The position numbers and the translations under genes are program-made. From Pseudomonas sp. sp1636 (GTDB lineage Bacteria > Pseudomonadota > Gammaproteobacteria > Pseudomonadales > Pseudomonadaceae): DNA of 64,000 nt. The notes below the pieces were generated by a model that saw only the letters and a program-made list of their open reading frames with translations, searched no databases and was not told the origin of the DNA. The stretch lies in the NCBI RefSeq assembly GCF_030376615.1, contig NZ_JARRAB010000009.1:116123-180122 (forward strand). The letters are read 5' to 3'. The first letter of the stretch is position 1, and every line of letters starts with the position of its first letter. This document shows positions 1 to 9,900 of this stretch, one piece after another.

Positions 1-615
1 GGTGTTGCTGTCGCGACCAGTACCGGTTTGGCTGCTGATGGCGGTAAAACGACCTGCGGTCAGCTCCAGGCCTGCGATTTCGTTGCTGGTCAGCAGGGTG
101 CCGGTAGCGACTTCCGGCAGGATGCGGCTGTCGTCGGTGGCGAATACCGGGCTGCCGACGAACTGGTTGCCGTATTTCAGAACGGTGTCGGAGATGCGGA
201 ACTTGATCGCGCCGCCCACTTCGGTCTGGGTGTCTTCAGCGCGACCGTCCGAGTCGTTAGCGAACTGGCCAGAGCCGGTGCGACCACGACCGCTGTCCAG
301 CTTGATGCTGGAGAGGGAGTGAGCGTCAACACCTACACCCACGGTGCCTTGGGTGAAGCCAGACTCGGCGAGCAGGCGGATGCCCAGGCCGAATTCTTCG
401 CGATAGCCGTTCTTGAAGCCGCTTGCTTTAGTGGCATCAGCAATGTTGCCGGCGCCATTACGGAAGTCGCGGTTGTGATACAGCGCACGATTGAAGATAT
501 TGAAGCTGCTGTCTTCAATAAAGCCCTTGGACTCGGATTGGCTAGAGGCTACTGCCATCTGGGTGCTGCCCGCGGCTACTGCGAGGGCGATTACGCTCCA
601 CTTCATCACTTGCAT
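1..615 (-). CDS. oprD: OprD-family outer-membrane porin, N-terminal part (cut by left window edge)
   Basis: The reverse strand from 615 encodes 205 residues running off the window. The start MQVMKWSVIALAVAAG is a signal peptide, cut after about residue 24. It is followed by the OprD-family opening with FIEDSSFNIFNRALYHNRDF. OprD porins are 18-strand beta barrels that take up basic amino acids, carboxylates and similar small solutes through the outer membrane. The neighbouring HIT, slyX and cold-shock genes are in the same order as beside oprD (PA0958) in P. aeruginosa, so orthology is likely, though the missing C-terminus prevents a substrate call. A shorter relative is encoded on the island at 57,418. 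Confidence 0.88.
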   Translation of the reverse strand, partial: MQVMKWSVIALAVAAGSTQMAVASSQSESKGFIEDSSFNIFNRALYHNRDFRNGAGNIADATKASGFKNGYREEFGLGIRLLAESGFTQGTVGVGVDAHSLSSIKLDSGRGRTGSGQFANDSDGRAEDTQTEVGGAIKFRISDTVLKYGNQFVGSPVFATDDSRILPEVATGTLLTSNEIAGLELTAGRFTAISSQTGTGRDSNT

Positions 616-1303
616 CGTGATTGCTCCTTTGGTTTAGAAGAGTTGCGCTGTCCAACTAATTGTTATATGGACAGCTCTTTCTTTTTGTGTCGGCGCTAAC
701 TTATAGCACGCAGCCAAAGTTGGCGATAGTTGCAATCTATTCCTTGCGCTTTCTTCACTGTCGTGTCGCAAAAGACGATGAAGCATGTCGCAATTCTGTA
801 GATCCCGCGTGTATTTTTCAGCACTGACGAATTTGGTAATTACGGTTGCTGGCGATTGGGTTTGTTGCTTGGCGGCACGGTCTCCCGGGTCGAGCTAGCT
901 TAAAGCAAGACTCGTGCTCAAAGTGCGAGGTTCTCGTCATTTGTCGCTATTTTGCTCGATCTGGGCTTCTCCTGTCGAGCGTGTAAAGCTGTTGTCACCA
1001 GCTTTCATGGGGGTTGCAGTCGCTCCATTGCAGTTGGGTCGGCGGTGGCCGATTGGCTGGCGCGCCCACTGCTTTCGGTGTGTGGGCAGCATTTATCTGG
1101 CTGGAGTGGGGCTGTAGGCGTAACGCCTGTGGGGGTTCCATTACGGTAAGAAACAAAGTGTGCGCAAAAATGGTGCGCGCCCTGTTGGCGTGTGCTTGTG
1201 CGGGTGCGAGGGTGAATCCGCTGCGACTCCCGCGTATCCTGCAGGGTTTACGCTGTATGGCGCTAAGCTTTGTCTATTGAGTGGTCTGGCAGGAGGGTGG
1301 CCT
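616..1303. other. Intergenic region between oprD and the HIT gene; no gene seen
   Basis: About 690 bases hold the divergent upstream regions of the porin and the HIT-protein gene. Several short open frames exist, but they overlap each other in different frames and have no recognisable protein features. I see no RNA gene or clear repeat here. Confidence 0.5.
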
Positions 1304-1729
1304 ATGTTCGTTTTGGATCCGCGTTTGCAGCAGGACACTCTGCCGGTGGGCGATTTTCCGCTGTGCCGTTTACTGTTGATGAATGATGCACATTATCCGT
1401 GGTTTATCCTGGTGCCCAGGCGCGAGGAGGTCAGTGAGCTGTTTCAGCTCGATGCCGATGATCAGCAGGCACTGTGGCAAGAAACCACGATGCTGGCAGA
1501 AACCCTCAAGGATGCCTTTGGTGCCGACAAAATGAACATTGCCACTCTAGGCAACGTGGTCAGTCAGCTGCACATGCATGTGATTGCTCGGCGTCGCGAT
1601 GATGCAGCCTGGCCGGCGCCTGTGTGGGGGCGGTTGCCTGTGCAGCCGTATACCGATGAGCAGGTGTTGGCGATCAAGGACAGGTTGCGTTTGGTGTTGG
1701 CTGAAAATTTCTATTTTATCGAGGGTTGA
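1304..1729 (+). CDS. HIT-family nucleotide-binding hydrolase-like protein
   Basis: This 141-residue protein has the histidine-triad fold signature near residues 86-97 (VSQLHMHVIARR). HIT proteins hydrolyse or transfer nucleoside monophosphates using a His-x-His-x-His motif. Here the first histidine of the triad is glutamine (QLHMHV), as I recall from Pseudomonas relatives at this locus, so the second and third histidines do the work. ATG 1304 was chosen because a strong AGGAGGG lies just upstream; a longer frame begins at 1160 but its extra residues look non-coding. It is followed 3 bases later by slyX, so the two are probably cotranscribed. Confidence 0.85.
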   Translation: MFVLDPRLQQDTLPVGDFPLCRLLLMNDAHYPWFILVPRREEVSELFQLDADDQQALWQETTMLAETLKDAFGADKMNIATLGNVVSQLHMHVIARRRDDAAWPAPVWGRLPVQPYTDEQVLAIKDRLRLVLAENFYFIEG

Positions 1730-1732
1730 GGG

Positions 1733-1939
1733 ATGGAGGCGGAGCAGCGAATTACCGATCTGGAAAGCCGGCTGGCTTTTCAGGATGACACCATTCAGGC
1801 GCTCAATGATGTGCTGGTGGCTCAGCAGAGGGCGTTGGAGCGCTTGCAGTTGCAGGTCGCGGTTCTGGCCAGGCGCCAGGAGGAGATAGGTGGGCAGTTC
1901 GGCTCGGCAGAAGATGAGGCGCCACCGCCTCACTATTAG
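1733..1939 (+). CDS. slyX: SlyX family small coiled-coil protein
   Basis: The product has 68 residues with heptad-like spacing of hydrophobic residues ([20 protein letters not shown]) and the proline-rich tail PPPHY typical of SlyX. It has the family's usual length. SlyX is a conserved cytoplasmic coiled-coil protein of unknown molecular function, named for its position near slyD in enterics. It follows the HIT gene by 3 bases, the same pairing as in other pseudomonads. The call is certain at family level; no function can be inferred from the sequence. Confidence 0.9.
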   Translation: MEAEQRITDLESRLAFQDDTIQALNDVLVAQQRALERLQLQVAVLARRQEEIGGQFGSAEDEAPPPHY

Positions 1940-2135
1940 TAGCCGCATGGTTAGTTGGTTAACTCAAATTCGTCGGCTTGAGTCTTCACTGTGGGAGGCT
2001 CGGGTTCGGGGCGAAGCCTTTGCCTGCGTCGCGACACCAAGCCTGGCAGCCCTGCGGGCGGCATTCGTCGCGGGGCTGCCTCCTGCAAGGTTCTGTTCAG
2101 CCCATTAGAGCCGGCTTATAAGTCTTATAAACAGA

Positions 2136-2158
2136 AAAGCCCGCATTCTGCGGGCTTT
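2136..2158. terminator. Bidirectional intrinsic terminator after slyX and the cold-shock gene
   Basis: A 10-bp perfect stem (AAAGCCCGCA / TGCGGGCTTT) with loop TTC lies between two converging genes. A-rich and T-rich flanks suit termination in both directions. Confidence 0.85.
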
Positions 2159-2176
2159 CTGGTTTTCATGGGTGGG

Positions 2177-2794
2177 TTAGCGGCGGGCGGGGGAGGCGGC
2201 AATCACGTCTTCCGCTTGCAGACCTTTGTCGCGCTGCATAACGGAGAATTCGACGCGCTGGCCTTCGACCAATACGCGATGACCCTCGCCGCGAATGGCG
2301 CGGAAGTGGACAAAGATATCGTCGCCCGAATCGCGGGATATGAAGCCGAAACCTTTGGAGGTATTGAACCATTTGACCGTACCGGTTTCCCGGTCGGCCA
2401 TGTTGTGAACCACTGCGTTGTCGCGGACTTTCAGGCGCAGGTTGGTCGCCAGGTGCAGCAGCACTGCGCTCAGTACGGTGAGCAGGCTGAACAGGGTGGC
2501 GGGCAGGTCGGCAATCGTTGGTAGCGGGGCCAGGAGGATCAGGGCTTGCAGCAGTGTGCCCAGTATCAGCAGGGCGGAAACCAGGTTTTGCAGTTGATGG
2601 CGCAGATTCGCATGCCAGATAGGCAGTTGGGGTGCCAGGATCAGGTTAAGTAAGCCGAGCAAGGCGAGGCACAGAGCCTCTGGCTGTTGCAGAAATGGCA
2701 GGGTGTCGTTGCTGAGGCTTGGCACAAATGACAGCAGCAGGGCGATGAGGCCCGTTAGCAGGTGGACGATTTTCAACATGTTTAATGAGCTCAC
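2177..2794 (-). CDS. Membrane-anchored cold-shock-domain protein
   Basis: This 205-residue protein has about 120 N-terminal residues that are hydrophobic and form three or four membrane segments. A complete cold-shock domain follows from about residue 135 ([16 protein letters not shown], then DIFVHF), carrying both RNA-binding motifs RNP1 and RNP2. Cold-shock domains bind single-stranded RNA or DNA, so this one would hold the domain at the cytoplasmic face of the inner membrane. The start is uncertain: GTG at 2794 or ATG at 2779 five codons later, neither with a strong ribosome site. A cold-shock protein is present at the equivalent place in P. aeruginosa. Confidence 0.85.
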   Translation of the reverse strand: MSSLNMLKIVHLLTGLIALLLSFVPSLSNDTLPFLQQPEALCLALLGLLNLILAPQLPIWHANLRHQLQNLVSALLILGTLLQALILLAPLPTIADLPATLFSLLTVLSAVLLHLATNLRLKVRDNAVVHNMADRETGTVKWFNTSKGFGFISRDSGDDIFVHFRAIRGEGHRVLVEGQRVEFSVMQRDKGLQAEDVIAASPARR

Positions 2795-2947
2795 TTATTA
2801 AAGGGTCGCCAGGAAGAGCCGATTGCGCAGGCATTGCCTTGACTAGAGGGCGTTGTGAGTGCGTGTGTAATTGGCCTATGCGCCGCTCCAATGGCTCGGA
2901 GCAGCGGCACGGGGCGTATTTAACCGCAAAGAGGTGAGCTACTCAAA

Positions 2948-4015
2948 TCAAGCGCTTAGGGCGCTCTCGCAAAGCTCGGGGTGCACCTGGTTGCGACCGT
3001 TGTGTTTGGCCTGGTAAAGCGCGTCATCGGCGCGGGTAAGCAAGCTTTCCAGGTTGTCGCCGGGCTGGGCGAGGGAGAAGCCGAAGGAGGCGCTGATGCT
3101 GTCGAGTACCTGATCGGTGCGGCGCACTTTGATGCGCAGCGACTGGATTTTCAGGCGCAGGCTATCGGCGAAGGCGTGTGCGCTCTGGGAGTCGAAGCAA
3201 TCGCGAAGGATCACGCAGAACTCCTCGCCACCGTAGCGTGCGGCGATGGCGCGCGGCGGCAGTGCCTCGCGCAGCAGTTGGCCGACATGTTGCAGAACTC
3301 GATCACCCAGGGGGTGGCCATATTGGTCGTTGAACTGTTTGAAGTGGTCGATATCCAGCATCACCAGGGCCACGCCTTGATGTTCGCCGCTGAGCGCCTG
3401 TTCCAGTAGGCGGGTAAAGGCGTGCCGGTTGAATACCTGGGTCAGGTTGTCGAGGGTCGCGGCGACGTGGGCGCGTTCCAGTTGGCTGCGCAGGTGTTGG
3501 ATCTCGTTCTGTGCTGCGCGTATGCGGTAGAGAAACTTCTCTTGCTGATCCTGCATCAGTTGGGTGCTTTGTTGCAGGTCGTTCAGGACGTTGGGCAGGT
3601 CATCGATGATCGGTTCTCTCAGTGCGACGAGGCCCTGTTCCAGGCTGGCTTGATAGTTGTGGCTGCCGGTCACGCTGCGGGAGACGTCGTCTTCGATGCC
3701 GTCGACCAGTTCGATGACTTGTTGCTGGCCGGCGCGGGCTTCTTCGAGTTCGTGGCGAATGATGTAGTCGCGAAACAATTTGACGGCTGCTTCCACCGGG
3801 AAGCTGTCGAAGTCTTTGACGATCTTGTCCAGACGACGATTGAGCTCCGGTTCCCGGCCTTGGCTGTAGGTGTACCAGAGGGCATAGTGTAGGGGATTGG
3901 GCGGTATGCTGTGGCGCATCATCAGGGGTACGGCTTGCTTCAGTAGCGTGGCCGCCTCGCGCGTGTCTTCGGGATAGCGCTCGATGATGCTGGGGGTTTT
4001 GTTTGGCTTGCTCAT
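2948..4015 (-). CDS. GGDEF-domain diguanylate cyclase
   Basis: The 355-residue product ends in a GGDEF domain (about residues 190-350) with an intact YGGEEF active-site loop and the DIDHFKQFND metal/substrate motif, so it should make c-di-GMP from two GTP. No RxxD inhibitory site is visible before GGEEF, suggesting weak product inhibition. The N-terminal half is soluble, alpha-helical and partly coiled-coil (QDQQEKFLYRIRAAQNEI), with no signal or membrane segment. I chose ATG 4015 (MSKPNKTPSIIERYP); the open frame extends upstream to 4315 without protein-like sequence. With the HD-GYP-like gene at 5168 it makes a small c-di-GMP cluster absent from PAO1 here, as I remember it. Confidence 0.9.
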   Translation of the reverse strand: MSKPNKTPSIIERYPEDTREAATLLKQAVPLMMRHSIPPNPLHYALWYTYSQGREPELNRRLDKIVKDFDSFPVEAAVKLFRDYIIRHELEEARAGQQQVIELVDGIEDDVSRSVTGSHNYQASLEQGLVALREPIIDDLPNVLNDLQQSTQLMQDQQEKFLYRIRAAQNEIQHLRSQLERAHVAATLDNLTQVFNRHAFTRLLEQALSGEHQGVALVMLDIDHFKQFNDQYGHPLGDRVLQHVGQLLREALPPRAIAARYGGEEFCVILRDCFDSQSAHAFADSLRLKIQSLRIKVRRTDQVLDSISASFGFSLAQPGDNLESLLTRADDALYQAKHNGRNQVHPELCESALSA

Positions 4016-4449
4016 GCACGTCACTGTGGCAAGTTGCGGGTGGCCGGAGCATAGAACAAATAAGGGTTCTAAGCCTAGCAGCCTGTCGGGCTTGGGGCTG
4101 TTCTGCTGCGAAAGCCTGGATATTGGCTTTTTCCAGTCAAGCTCGTTAAATAGAGCGGCTATTCGCCGCGTTTGGCTGGACAAACCCGCTTGATCCCAGG
4201 CTTTCTCGCTACGGGTGCCAAAGTCCGACAGGTTGCTGGGAGCTTGGCCAGGAATGGCGACTTCCATAAATGGGGGCGCAGGCCATGGATGCGAAGTCTT
4301 CGCATCCATGGGCAAATGCGTTGATTTTGTTGAGCTTCCTCAATGCACACCTGCCGTTTGCACTCCGGCATTCTTTTCGGGCAGCCTTCCAGGCGCATTT
4401 CGGCTCGAGGCGACTCTGTGGCTGTTTGCAGGTAGGGCTCGGTGAGCGG
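4016..4449. other. Intergenic region upstream of the diguanylate cyclase
   Basis: Apart from the long palindrome described separately at 4283-4311, I see no gene or RNA here. Overlapping short open frames on both strands look like shadows of the palindrome region. Confidence 0.4.
4283..4311. repeat. Near-perfect 29-bp palindrome
   Basis: CCATGGATGCGAAG is followed by one base and then its exact reverse complement, giving a 14-bp inverted repeat with a 1-base centre. In RNA it could fold with a small loop. It could be a protein-binding dyad, a terminator without a T-run, or a repeat element. It lies about 270 bases upstream of the diguanylate cyclase start. Confidence 0.7.
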
Positions 4450-4920
4450 TCAGGCGTCGAGTAGGCTGCGTAGCATCCAGGCGGTTTTTTCATGCACTTG
4501 CATGCGCTGGGTCAGCAAGTCTGCGGTGGGTTCGTCGCTGACTTTGTCGAGCAGCGGGAAGATCCCGCGAGCGGTGCGGGTCACGGCTTCCTGACCCTGA
4601 ACCAACTGTTTGATCATGTCGGCGGCGCTCGGTACGCCTTGTTCTTCTTGGATCGAGGACAGGCGTGCATAGGCTGCATAGGTGCCGGGAGCCGGGAAGC
4701 CCAAGGCGCGGATGCGTTCGGCGATCTGGTCGACTGCCAGTGCCAGTTCGGTGTATTGGCCTTCAAACATCAGATGCAGGGTGTTGAACATCGGGCCGGT
4801 GACGTTCCAGTGGAAGTTATGGGTTTTCAGATACAGGGTGTAAGTGTCGGCGAGCAGGTGAGATAGGCCTTCGGCGATGGCGGCACGATCCTGCTCGGCG
4901 ATTCCGATATTGATTTCCAT
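4450..4920 (-). CDS. dps: Dps-family ferritin-like DNA/iron protection protein
   Basis: The 156-residue protein has the Dps four-helix fold with the ferroxidase signature: histidines in [12 protein letters not shown] (about residues 32-43) and acidic residues in [20 protein letters not shown]. Dps proteins form 12-subunit shells that oxidise Fe(II) with peroxide and store it, protecting DNA. The length and the position next to aspS match PA0962 (dps) of P. aeruginosa. It is preceded by an AAAGGAGC ribosome site. It stands alone on the minus strand. Confidence 0.92.
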   Translation of the reverse strand: MEINIGIAEQDRAAIAEGLSHLLADTYTLYLKTHNFHWNVTGPMFNTLHLMFEGQYTELALAVDQIAERIRALGFPAPGTYAAYARLSSIQEEQGVPSAADMIKQLVQGQEAVTRTARGIFPLLDKVSDEPTADLLTQRMQVHEKTAWMLRSLLDA

Positions 4921-5167
4921 ACCATTGCTCCTTTCAGGTGGCGCGGAGTTGGTCTTCGCGCGTATTGGGCAGAGCCTAGCATAGGCTCTGCAGGGTCGAT
5001 CTTGGCTTATGTCAATGGGTTCTATTGTTTGCGGCTATGGGCGGCATGTGGTTCAACTCTTGCGCATTAGCCTGGCCAGTAGCTCCGAGGGAGGCGGGCG
5101 TCGTCGATGAAGGGTCGCTGGGGCTGCCGGCGGGCCCGGGCCGCTGGCAGCCTGGTGCAACGGTCCG

Positions 5168-6286
5168 TTAACGGTGGGCGAGGAGGGGGTGTTGCTGCAG
5201 GGTGCGGTTGAACACATCGACCCAGTGGGAGCTGAACTGGCGACCTGCCAAGCCGTTGATTTCGAGGATGGCGCGCAGTAGTGGGCGTTTGCTCAGGGAT
5301 TGGTGGGCGCGTTCATGGGTGCGCGCATCGAAGGTGTCGACGATGTTGAGAATCAGGGCGCCGGGGCGGATGTCGCTCTCCCGCAGGCCTTCGGGGTAGC
5401 CGCTGCCGTCGGCATGCTCCTGGTGTTGCAGGATAATGTTGGCAGCTGCATCCCAGCGCGGCAGGCGTTGCAGCAGGTCATAAGCCAGGCGTGGGTGTGA
5501 CTGCATCTGCTGGAGTTCTGTGTGGCTGAGGCTGGCCTCCTTGTGCAGCATGTCCAGGGGCAAGAAGGCCATGCCCAGGTCGTGCAGGCATACGGCGGCC
5601 GCCAGTTGCGCGGGTTGTTCCGCTGCATTGCCGAGTTGGTTGATGGCCAAGGCCAGATCCAGTTGGCGTAAACCGCGGCCCTGCCAGTAGTGCGAGCGGC
5701 GTTCGCTGGCTCGCATCAGCTCGATGAAGAACAGCAGGTCTTCGTCCAGTGCGATGCCGTGCCGTTCGAGCAGTTCGGCAGCCTGTGGGTCGTTTGAGGT
5801 GGTCGGGGCGGGTAACTGGCTGTTGGGGTCGAGTTGTTGCAGCAGCGAGCGGCGAACCTCGGCCTGCCGGGAGGTAGGTGCAGCGGCCAGTTCGCGCAAG
5901 GCTTGGCTGAGTGCATGGAGCTGCTCGGGATCGAGGCGGGCAGTGGTGCCGCCAAGGCCTTGGGCTATCAGCTCTTTGAGGTGATCCAGGGTCACCAGCA
6001 GGATGTCGCCGAGCAGGCTGTCAAAACTCAAACGCGCCTCGCGCAGGCAGTCCAGAACATCCTCCATGGCCTGCGGCAGAGGAACCAGGGCGTTCAGGCC
6101 GATGTAGTCCAGGTTGCCCTTGAGGGTATGTACCTGGCGGAACAGATCGCGCAGCTTCTCTTTATCGTCGGGGCAGTGCTCCAGTTCGATCAGCAATTGT
6201 TCGCAACGCTGAAACTGTTCCGCGGCTTCCTGGCGAAAATCTTCCAGCACATCGTTGGACAGTTCGCCGGGACTGGATGTGGTCAT
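5168..6286 (-). CDS. Hpt plus HD-GYP-like signalling protein
   Basis: The 372-residue protein has an N-terminal histidine-phosphotransfer domain with HTLKGNLDYIGL (about residues 50-62), whose histidine can accept a phosphoryl group. A C-terminal HD-type domain follows with CLHDLGMAFLP, HPRLAYDLLQ and QHQEHADGSGYPEG. The HD pair, later histidines and GYP are retained, so c-di-GMP phosphodiesterase activity is plausible. ATG 6286 (MTTSSPGELSND) was chosen; the frame continues upstream without homology. No receiver or membrane segment is seen, so its kinase partner is unknown. It is divergent from aspS. Confidence 0.85.
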   Translation of the reverse strand: MTTSSPGELSNDVLEDFRQEAAEQFQRCEQLLIELEHCPDDKEKLRDLFRQVHTLKGNLDYIGLNALVPLPQAMEDVLDCLREARLSFDSLLGDILLVTLDHLKELIAQGLGGTTARLDPEQLHALSQALRELAAAPTSRQAEVRRSLLQQLDPNSQLPAPTTSNDPQAAELLERHGIALDEDLLFFIELMRASERRSHYWQGRGLRQLDLALAINQLGNAAEQPAQLAAAVCLHDLGMAFLPLDMLHKEASLSHTELQQMQSHPRLAYDLLQRLPRWDAAANIILQHQEHADGSGYPEGLRESDIRPGALILNIVDTFDARTHERAHQSLSKRPLLRAILEINGLAGRQFSSHWVDVFNRTLQQHPLLAHR

Positions 6287-6568
6287 GAGTACTCTCCGTA
6301 AGGGTTGGGTGAGTATAGGCGAGCAGACAAAAGCGCTTGGGCTGGCGGCTGCAAGTGAGGGCTTAACCATATATAATCTCGCGCTTTGCCGCGAAACGCG
6401 GGTTGAGGGCGGTCTGGCGCGAGTGCGTCGTCGGTCGATTGCCGGCCCCAGCGGATGTTGCAATTGCAGAAAAACCGCGTGAACCTGCCGCCAGGCATGG
6501 CCCCGGACAAGCGCGCCGCACTCCACGCGGCCCAACGAATTGAAGACTCAAGAGAAGCGATTACCACC

Positions 6569-8344
6569 ATGATGCGCAGCCATTATTGCGGCCAACTGAA
6601 CGAGAGCCTGGACGGCCAGGAAATCACCCTTTGCGGTTGGGTACATCGCCGCCGTGACCATGGCGGGGTGATCTTCCTCGACATCCGTGACCGCGAAGGT
6701 CTGGCCCAGGTGGTATTCGATCCGGATCGCGCCGAGACTTTTGCTGCCGCGGATAGGGTGCGCAGCGAATATGTGGTGAAGATCACCGGCAAGGTGCGCC
6801 TGCGTCCCGCCGGTGCCGGTAATGCCAACATGGCCAGTGGCGCCATCGAGGTGCTCGGTTATGCGCTGGAAGTGCTGAACGAGGCGGAAACCCCGCCGTT
6901 CCCGCTCAACGAATACACCGATGTCGGCGAGGAAACCCGTCTGCGTTACCGCTTCATCGATTTGCGTCGCCCGGAAATGGCGGCCAAGTTGAAGTTGCGT
7001 TCGAGCATCACCACCAGCATCCGTCGCTACCTGGACGAGAACGGCTTCCTCGACGTGGAAACGCCGATCCTCACCCGTGCCACGCCTGAAGGCGCGCGTG
7101 ACTATCTGGTGCCGAGCCGCACCCACGCCGGCAGTTTCTTTGCCCTGCCGCAGTCGCCGCAGCTGTTCAAGCAACTGCTGATGGTCGCCGGCTTCGACCG
7201 CTACTACCAGATCGCCAAGTGCTTTCGCGACGAAGACCTGCGCGCCGACCGTCAACCGGAATTCACCCAGATCGACATCGAGACCAGTTTCCTCGATGAA
7301 GCCGACATCATGGGCATCACCGAGAAGATGATTCGCCAGCTGTTCAAGGAAGTGCTGAACGTCGAGTTCGCCGACTTCCCGCACATGACCTTTGCAGAAG
7401 CCATGCGCCGCTACGGTTCGGACAAGCCGGATCTGCGTATTCCGCTGGAGCTGGTCGATGTCGCCGATCAGCTGCAAAGCGTCGACTTCAAGGTGTTCAG
7501 TGGCCCGGCCAACGACCCGAAATCCCGGGTTGCCGCGTTGCGCGTACCGGGCGGGGCGAGCATGCCGCGCAGCCGTATCGACGAGTACACCAAGTTCGTC
7601 GGCATTTACGGCGCTCGGGGCCTGGCCTATATCAAGGTCAACCAGCGTGCCAATGGCGTCGAAGGCCTGCAGTCGCCGATCGTCAAGAACATCCCGCTGG
7701 ACAATCTCAATGTGATCCTCGATCGCGTCGGTGCGGTCGATGGCGATATCGTTTTCTTCGGCGCCGACAAGGCCAAGATCGTCAGCGAAGCCTTGGGTGC
7801 GTTACGGATCAAGCTGGGCCACGATTTCAATCTGCTGACCTGCGAGTGGGCGCCGATGTGGGTCGTCGATTTCCCGATGTTCGAAGAGAGCGACGACGGC
7901 AGCCTGACCTCGTTGCACCACCCGTTCACTTCGCCAAGCTGCAGCGCCGCCGAGCTGGAGGCCAATCCGGCCGTCGCGCTGTCGCGCGCTTACGACATGG
8001 TGCTCAACGGTACCGAGCTGGGTGGCGGTTCCATCCGTATCCACGACAAGGGCATGCAGCAGGCGGTGTTCCGGGTGCTCGGTATCAGCGAAGACGAGCA
8101 GCAGGAGAAATTCGGCTTCCTGTTGGACGCGCTGAAGTATGGTGCGCCGCCGCATGGTGGCCTGGCCTTCGGCCTGGATCGTCTGGTGATGCTGATGACC
8201 GGCGCCCAGTCGATCCGTGAAGTGATCGCCTTCCCGAAAACCCAGAGCGCGGCCTGTGTGATGACTCAGGCGCCGGGCGTGGTGGATGCCAAGGCGTTGC
8301 GCGAGTTGCATATTCGCCTGCGCGAGCAGCCCAAGGCCGAATAA
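6569..8344 (+). CDS. aspS: Aspartyl-tRNA synthetase (non-discriminating, Asp/Asn type)
   Basis: This 591-residue class II synthetase has an N-terminal OB-fold anticodon domain (residues 1-110), the catalytic core with [20 protein letters not shown], the GAD insertion, and the C-terminal motif 3 ([12 protein letters not shown]). It joins aspartate to tRNA-Asp. Pseudomonas enzymes of this type also charge tRNA-Asn and depend on GatCAB for correction (knowledge from the family). The start at 6569 ([16 protein letters not shown]) matches the known P. aeruginosa N-terminus. A TATAAT box at 6372-6377 may belong to its promoter. Confidence 0.97.
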   Translation: MMRSHYCGQLNESLDGQEITLCGWVHRRRDHGGVIFLDIRDREGLAQVVFDPDRAETFAAADRVRSEYVVKITGKVRLRPAGAGNANMASGAIEVLGYALEVLNEAETPPFPLNEYTDVGEETRLRYRFIDLRRPEMAAKLKLRSSITTSIRRYLDENGFLDVETPILTRATPEGARDYLVPSRTHAGSFFALPQSPQLFKQLLMVAGFDRYYQIAKCFRDEDLRADRQPEFTQIDIETSFLDEADIMGITEKMIRQLFKEVLNVEFADFPHMTFAEAMRRYGSDKPDLRIPLELVDVADQLQSVDFKVFSGPANDPKSRVAALRVPGGASMPRSRIDEYTKFVGIYGARGLAYIKVNQRANGVEGLQSPIVKNIPLDNLNVILDRVGAVDGDIVFFGADKAKIVSEALGALRIKLGHDFNLLTCEWAPMWVVDFPMFEESDDGSLTSLHHPFTSPSCSAAELEANPAVALSRAYDMVLNGTELGGGSIRIHDKGMQQAVFRVLGISEDEQQEKFGFLLDALKYGAPPHGGLAFGLDRLVMLMTGAQSIREVIAFPKTQSAACVMTQAPGVVDAKALRELHIRLREQPKAE

Positions 8345-8362
8345 GCCTTGCTGGAGACAAGG

Positions 8363-8381
8363 AGCCTGGGTTTGCCAGGCT
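8363..8381 (+). terminator. Weak hairpin between aspS and yebC
   Basis: A 7-bp stem (AGCCTGG / CCAGGCT) with a 5-base loop is followed by TTCTTCGTT rather than a clean T-run, so it may only attenuate. Confidence 0.5.
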
Positions 8382-8431
8382 TCTTCGTTATGGGGTTACG
8401 CAACCTGATTCAAGTAATGACGGAGTGAGTT

Positions 8432-9178
8432 ATGGCTGGTCATTCCAAGTGGGCCAACATCAAACACCGCAAGGGGCGTCAAGACGCCAAGCGCGGCAAG
8501 ATTTTCACCAAGCTCATTCGTGAGTTGACCGTCGCCGCCAAGGGCGGCGGCCTGCCGGCCGACAATCCGCGTCTGCGCCTGGCGGTAGACAAGGCGCTGA
8601 CCGCCAACATGACCCGCGACACCATCGACCGGGCGATTGCCCGCGGGGTCGGTTCGGACGAAGCCGACAACATGGTCGAGCTGAGTTACGAAGGTTATGC
8701 CCCCAGTGGCGTGGCGATCTTCGTCGAAGCCATGACCGATAACCGCAATCGCACCGCCGCCGAAGTGCGCCATGCCTTTACCAAGTGCGGCGGCAATCTG
8801 GGCACCGACGGTTCGGTGGCTTATATGTTCGAGCGCAAGGGGCAGATCAGCTACGCCCCCGGCGTCGATGAAGACGCCTTGATGGAGGCGGCGCTGGAAG
8901 CCGGTGCCGACGATATCGTCAGCGGCGAGGACGGCTCGGTCGAGGTGTATACCGCGTTTGCCGACTTCCACGCGGTAAACGAGGCGCTGGGCAAGGCCGG
9001 GTTCAAGGGCGACGAGGCCGAGGTGGCGATGATTCCGTCGATCAGTGCGCCCGTCACGGATCTGGAAACCGCGCAGAAAGTGATCAAGTTGATCGACATG
9101 CTGGAAGACCTCGACGACGTGCAGAACGTCTATCACAACGCCGAGATTCCCGACGAGATCATGGAGCAGCTTGGCTGA
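8432..9178 (+). CDS. yebC: YebC/PmpR family transcription/translation regulator
   Basis: The 248-residue protein begins with the family hallmark [22 protein letters not shown] and keeps full family length. In P. aeruginosa the orthologue beside aspS is PmpR, reported to repress the quinolone-signal regulator pqsR. More recently YebC proteins have also been linked to translation of difficult peptide stretches. It sits between aspS and ruvC, a strongly conserved arrangement. ATG 8432 has GGAGTGAG just upstream. Nothing unusual is seen. Confidence 0.96.
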   Translation: MAGHSKWANIKHRKGRQDAKRGKIFTKLIRELTVAAKGGGLPADNPRLRLAVDKALTANMTRDTIDRAIARGVGSDEADNMVELSYEGYAPSGVAIFVEAMTDNRNRTAAEVRHAFTKCGGNLGTDGSVAYMFERKGQISYAPGVDEDALMEAALEAGADDIVSGEDGSVEVYTAFADFHAVNEALGKAGFKGDEAEVAMIPSISAPVTDLETAQKVIKLIDMLEDLDDVQNVYHNAEIPDEIMEQLG

Positions 9179-9354
9179 TTGTTGGTTGGGCGAAAGAGCC
9201 GGAAGCTGCTGGGATGATGTTGCCCAGGCGCTCCCGGTTTTTTTATGGCTGCTATGTGGGTGACGGCGCCGATGCCTGCCCCTATACTCGCCAACTGGAT
9301 AGATAAACAGTATGGTTGTCGGCTTGGCTCGACAACTTGGGCGGGTGGCAGGGC

Positions 9355-9879
9355 ATGACGTTGATCCTCGGTATCGACCCCGGTTCGCGCATCACCGGTT
9401 ATGGTGTGGTGCGTGATACCGGGCGCAGCTGTGAATATGTCGCCTCGGGCTGTATTCGTACCGGTAGCGGCTCGATGCCCGAGCGCTTGCAAAGCGTTTT
9501 TCGCGGCGTACGCGAGGTGATCGAAACCTACGGGCCGGTGACCATGGGCATCGAGCAGGTGTTTATGGCGCGCAACCCGGACTCGGCACTCAAGCTCGGC
9601 CAGGCTCGTGGCGTGGCAATCGTGGCGGGGATCGAGGCGGGGCTGGAGATTGCCGAGTACACCGCGACCCAGGTCAAGCAGGCGATTGCCGGCACGGGCG
9701 GGGCAGGCAAGGAGCAGGTGCAGATGATGGTCATGCATCTGCTCAAGCTGGTGCAGAAACCGCAGATCGATGCCTCGGATGCCCTGGCCATCGCCCTGTG
9801 CCACGCTCATCACCGCCAAAGCCTGATTCCACACGGCCTGGTCGCTGCCAAACGGCGCAGTGGCCGCCTTCGTTTATAG
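9355..9879 (+). CDS. ruvC: Holliday-junction resolvase RuvC
   Basis: This 174-residue endonuclease cuts Holliday junctions symmetrically during recombination. It starts [17 protein letters not shown], with the first catalytic aspartate at residue 7. The other acidic residues are in [10 protein letters not shown] (about 66) and [15 protein letters not shown] (about 138-141). It has the usual length. It is followed by ruvA after 21 bases and ruvB 6 bases later, so the three form the classic ruvCAB operon. The upstream frame to 9316 is non-coding leader. Confidence 0.96.
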   Translation: MTLILGIDPGSRITGYGVVRDTGRSCEYVASGCIRTGSGSMPERLQSVFRGVREVIETYGPVTMGIEQVFMARNPDSALKLGQARGVAIVAGIEAGLEIAEYTATQVKQAIAGTGGAGKEQVQMMVMHLLKLVQKPQIDASDALAIALCHAHHRQSLIPHGLVAAKRRSGRLRL

Positions 9880-9900
9880 GGTTACTCAAGGAAAACAGCG

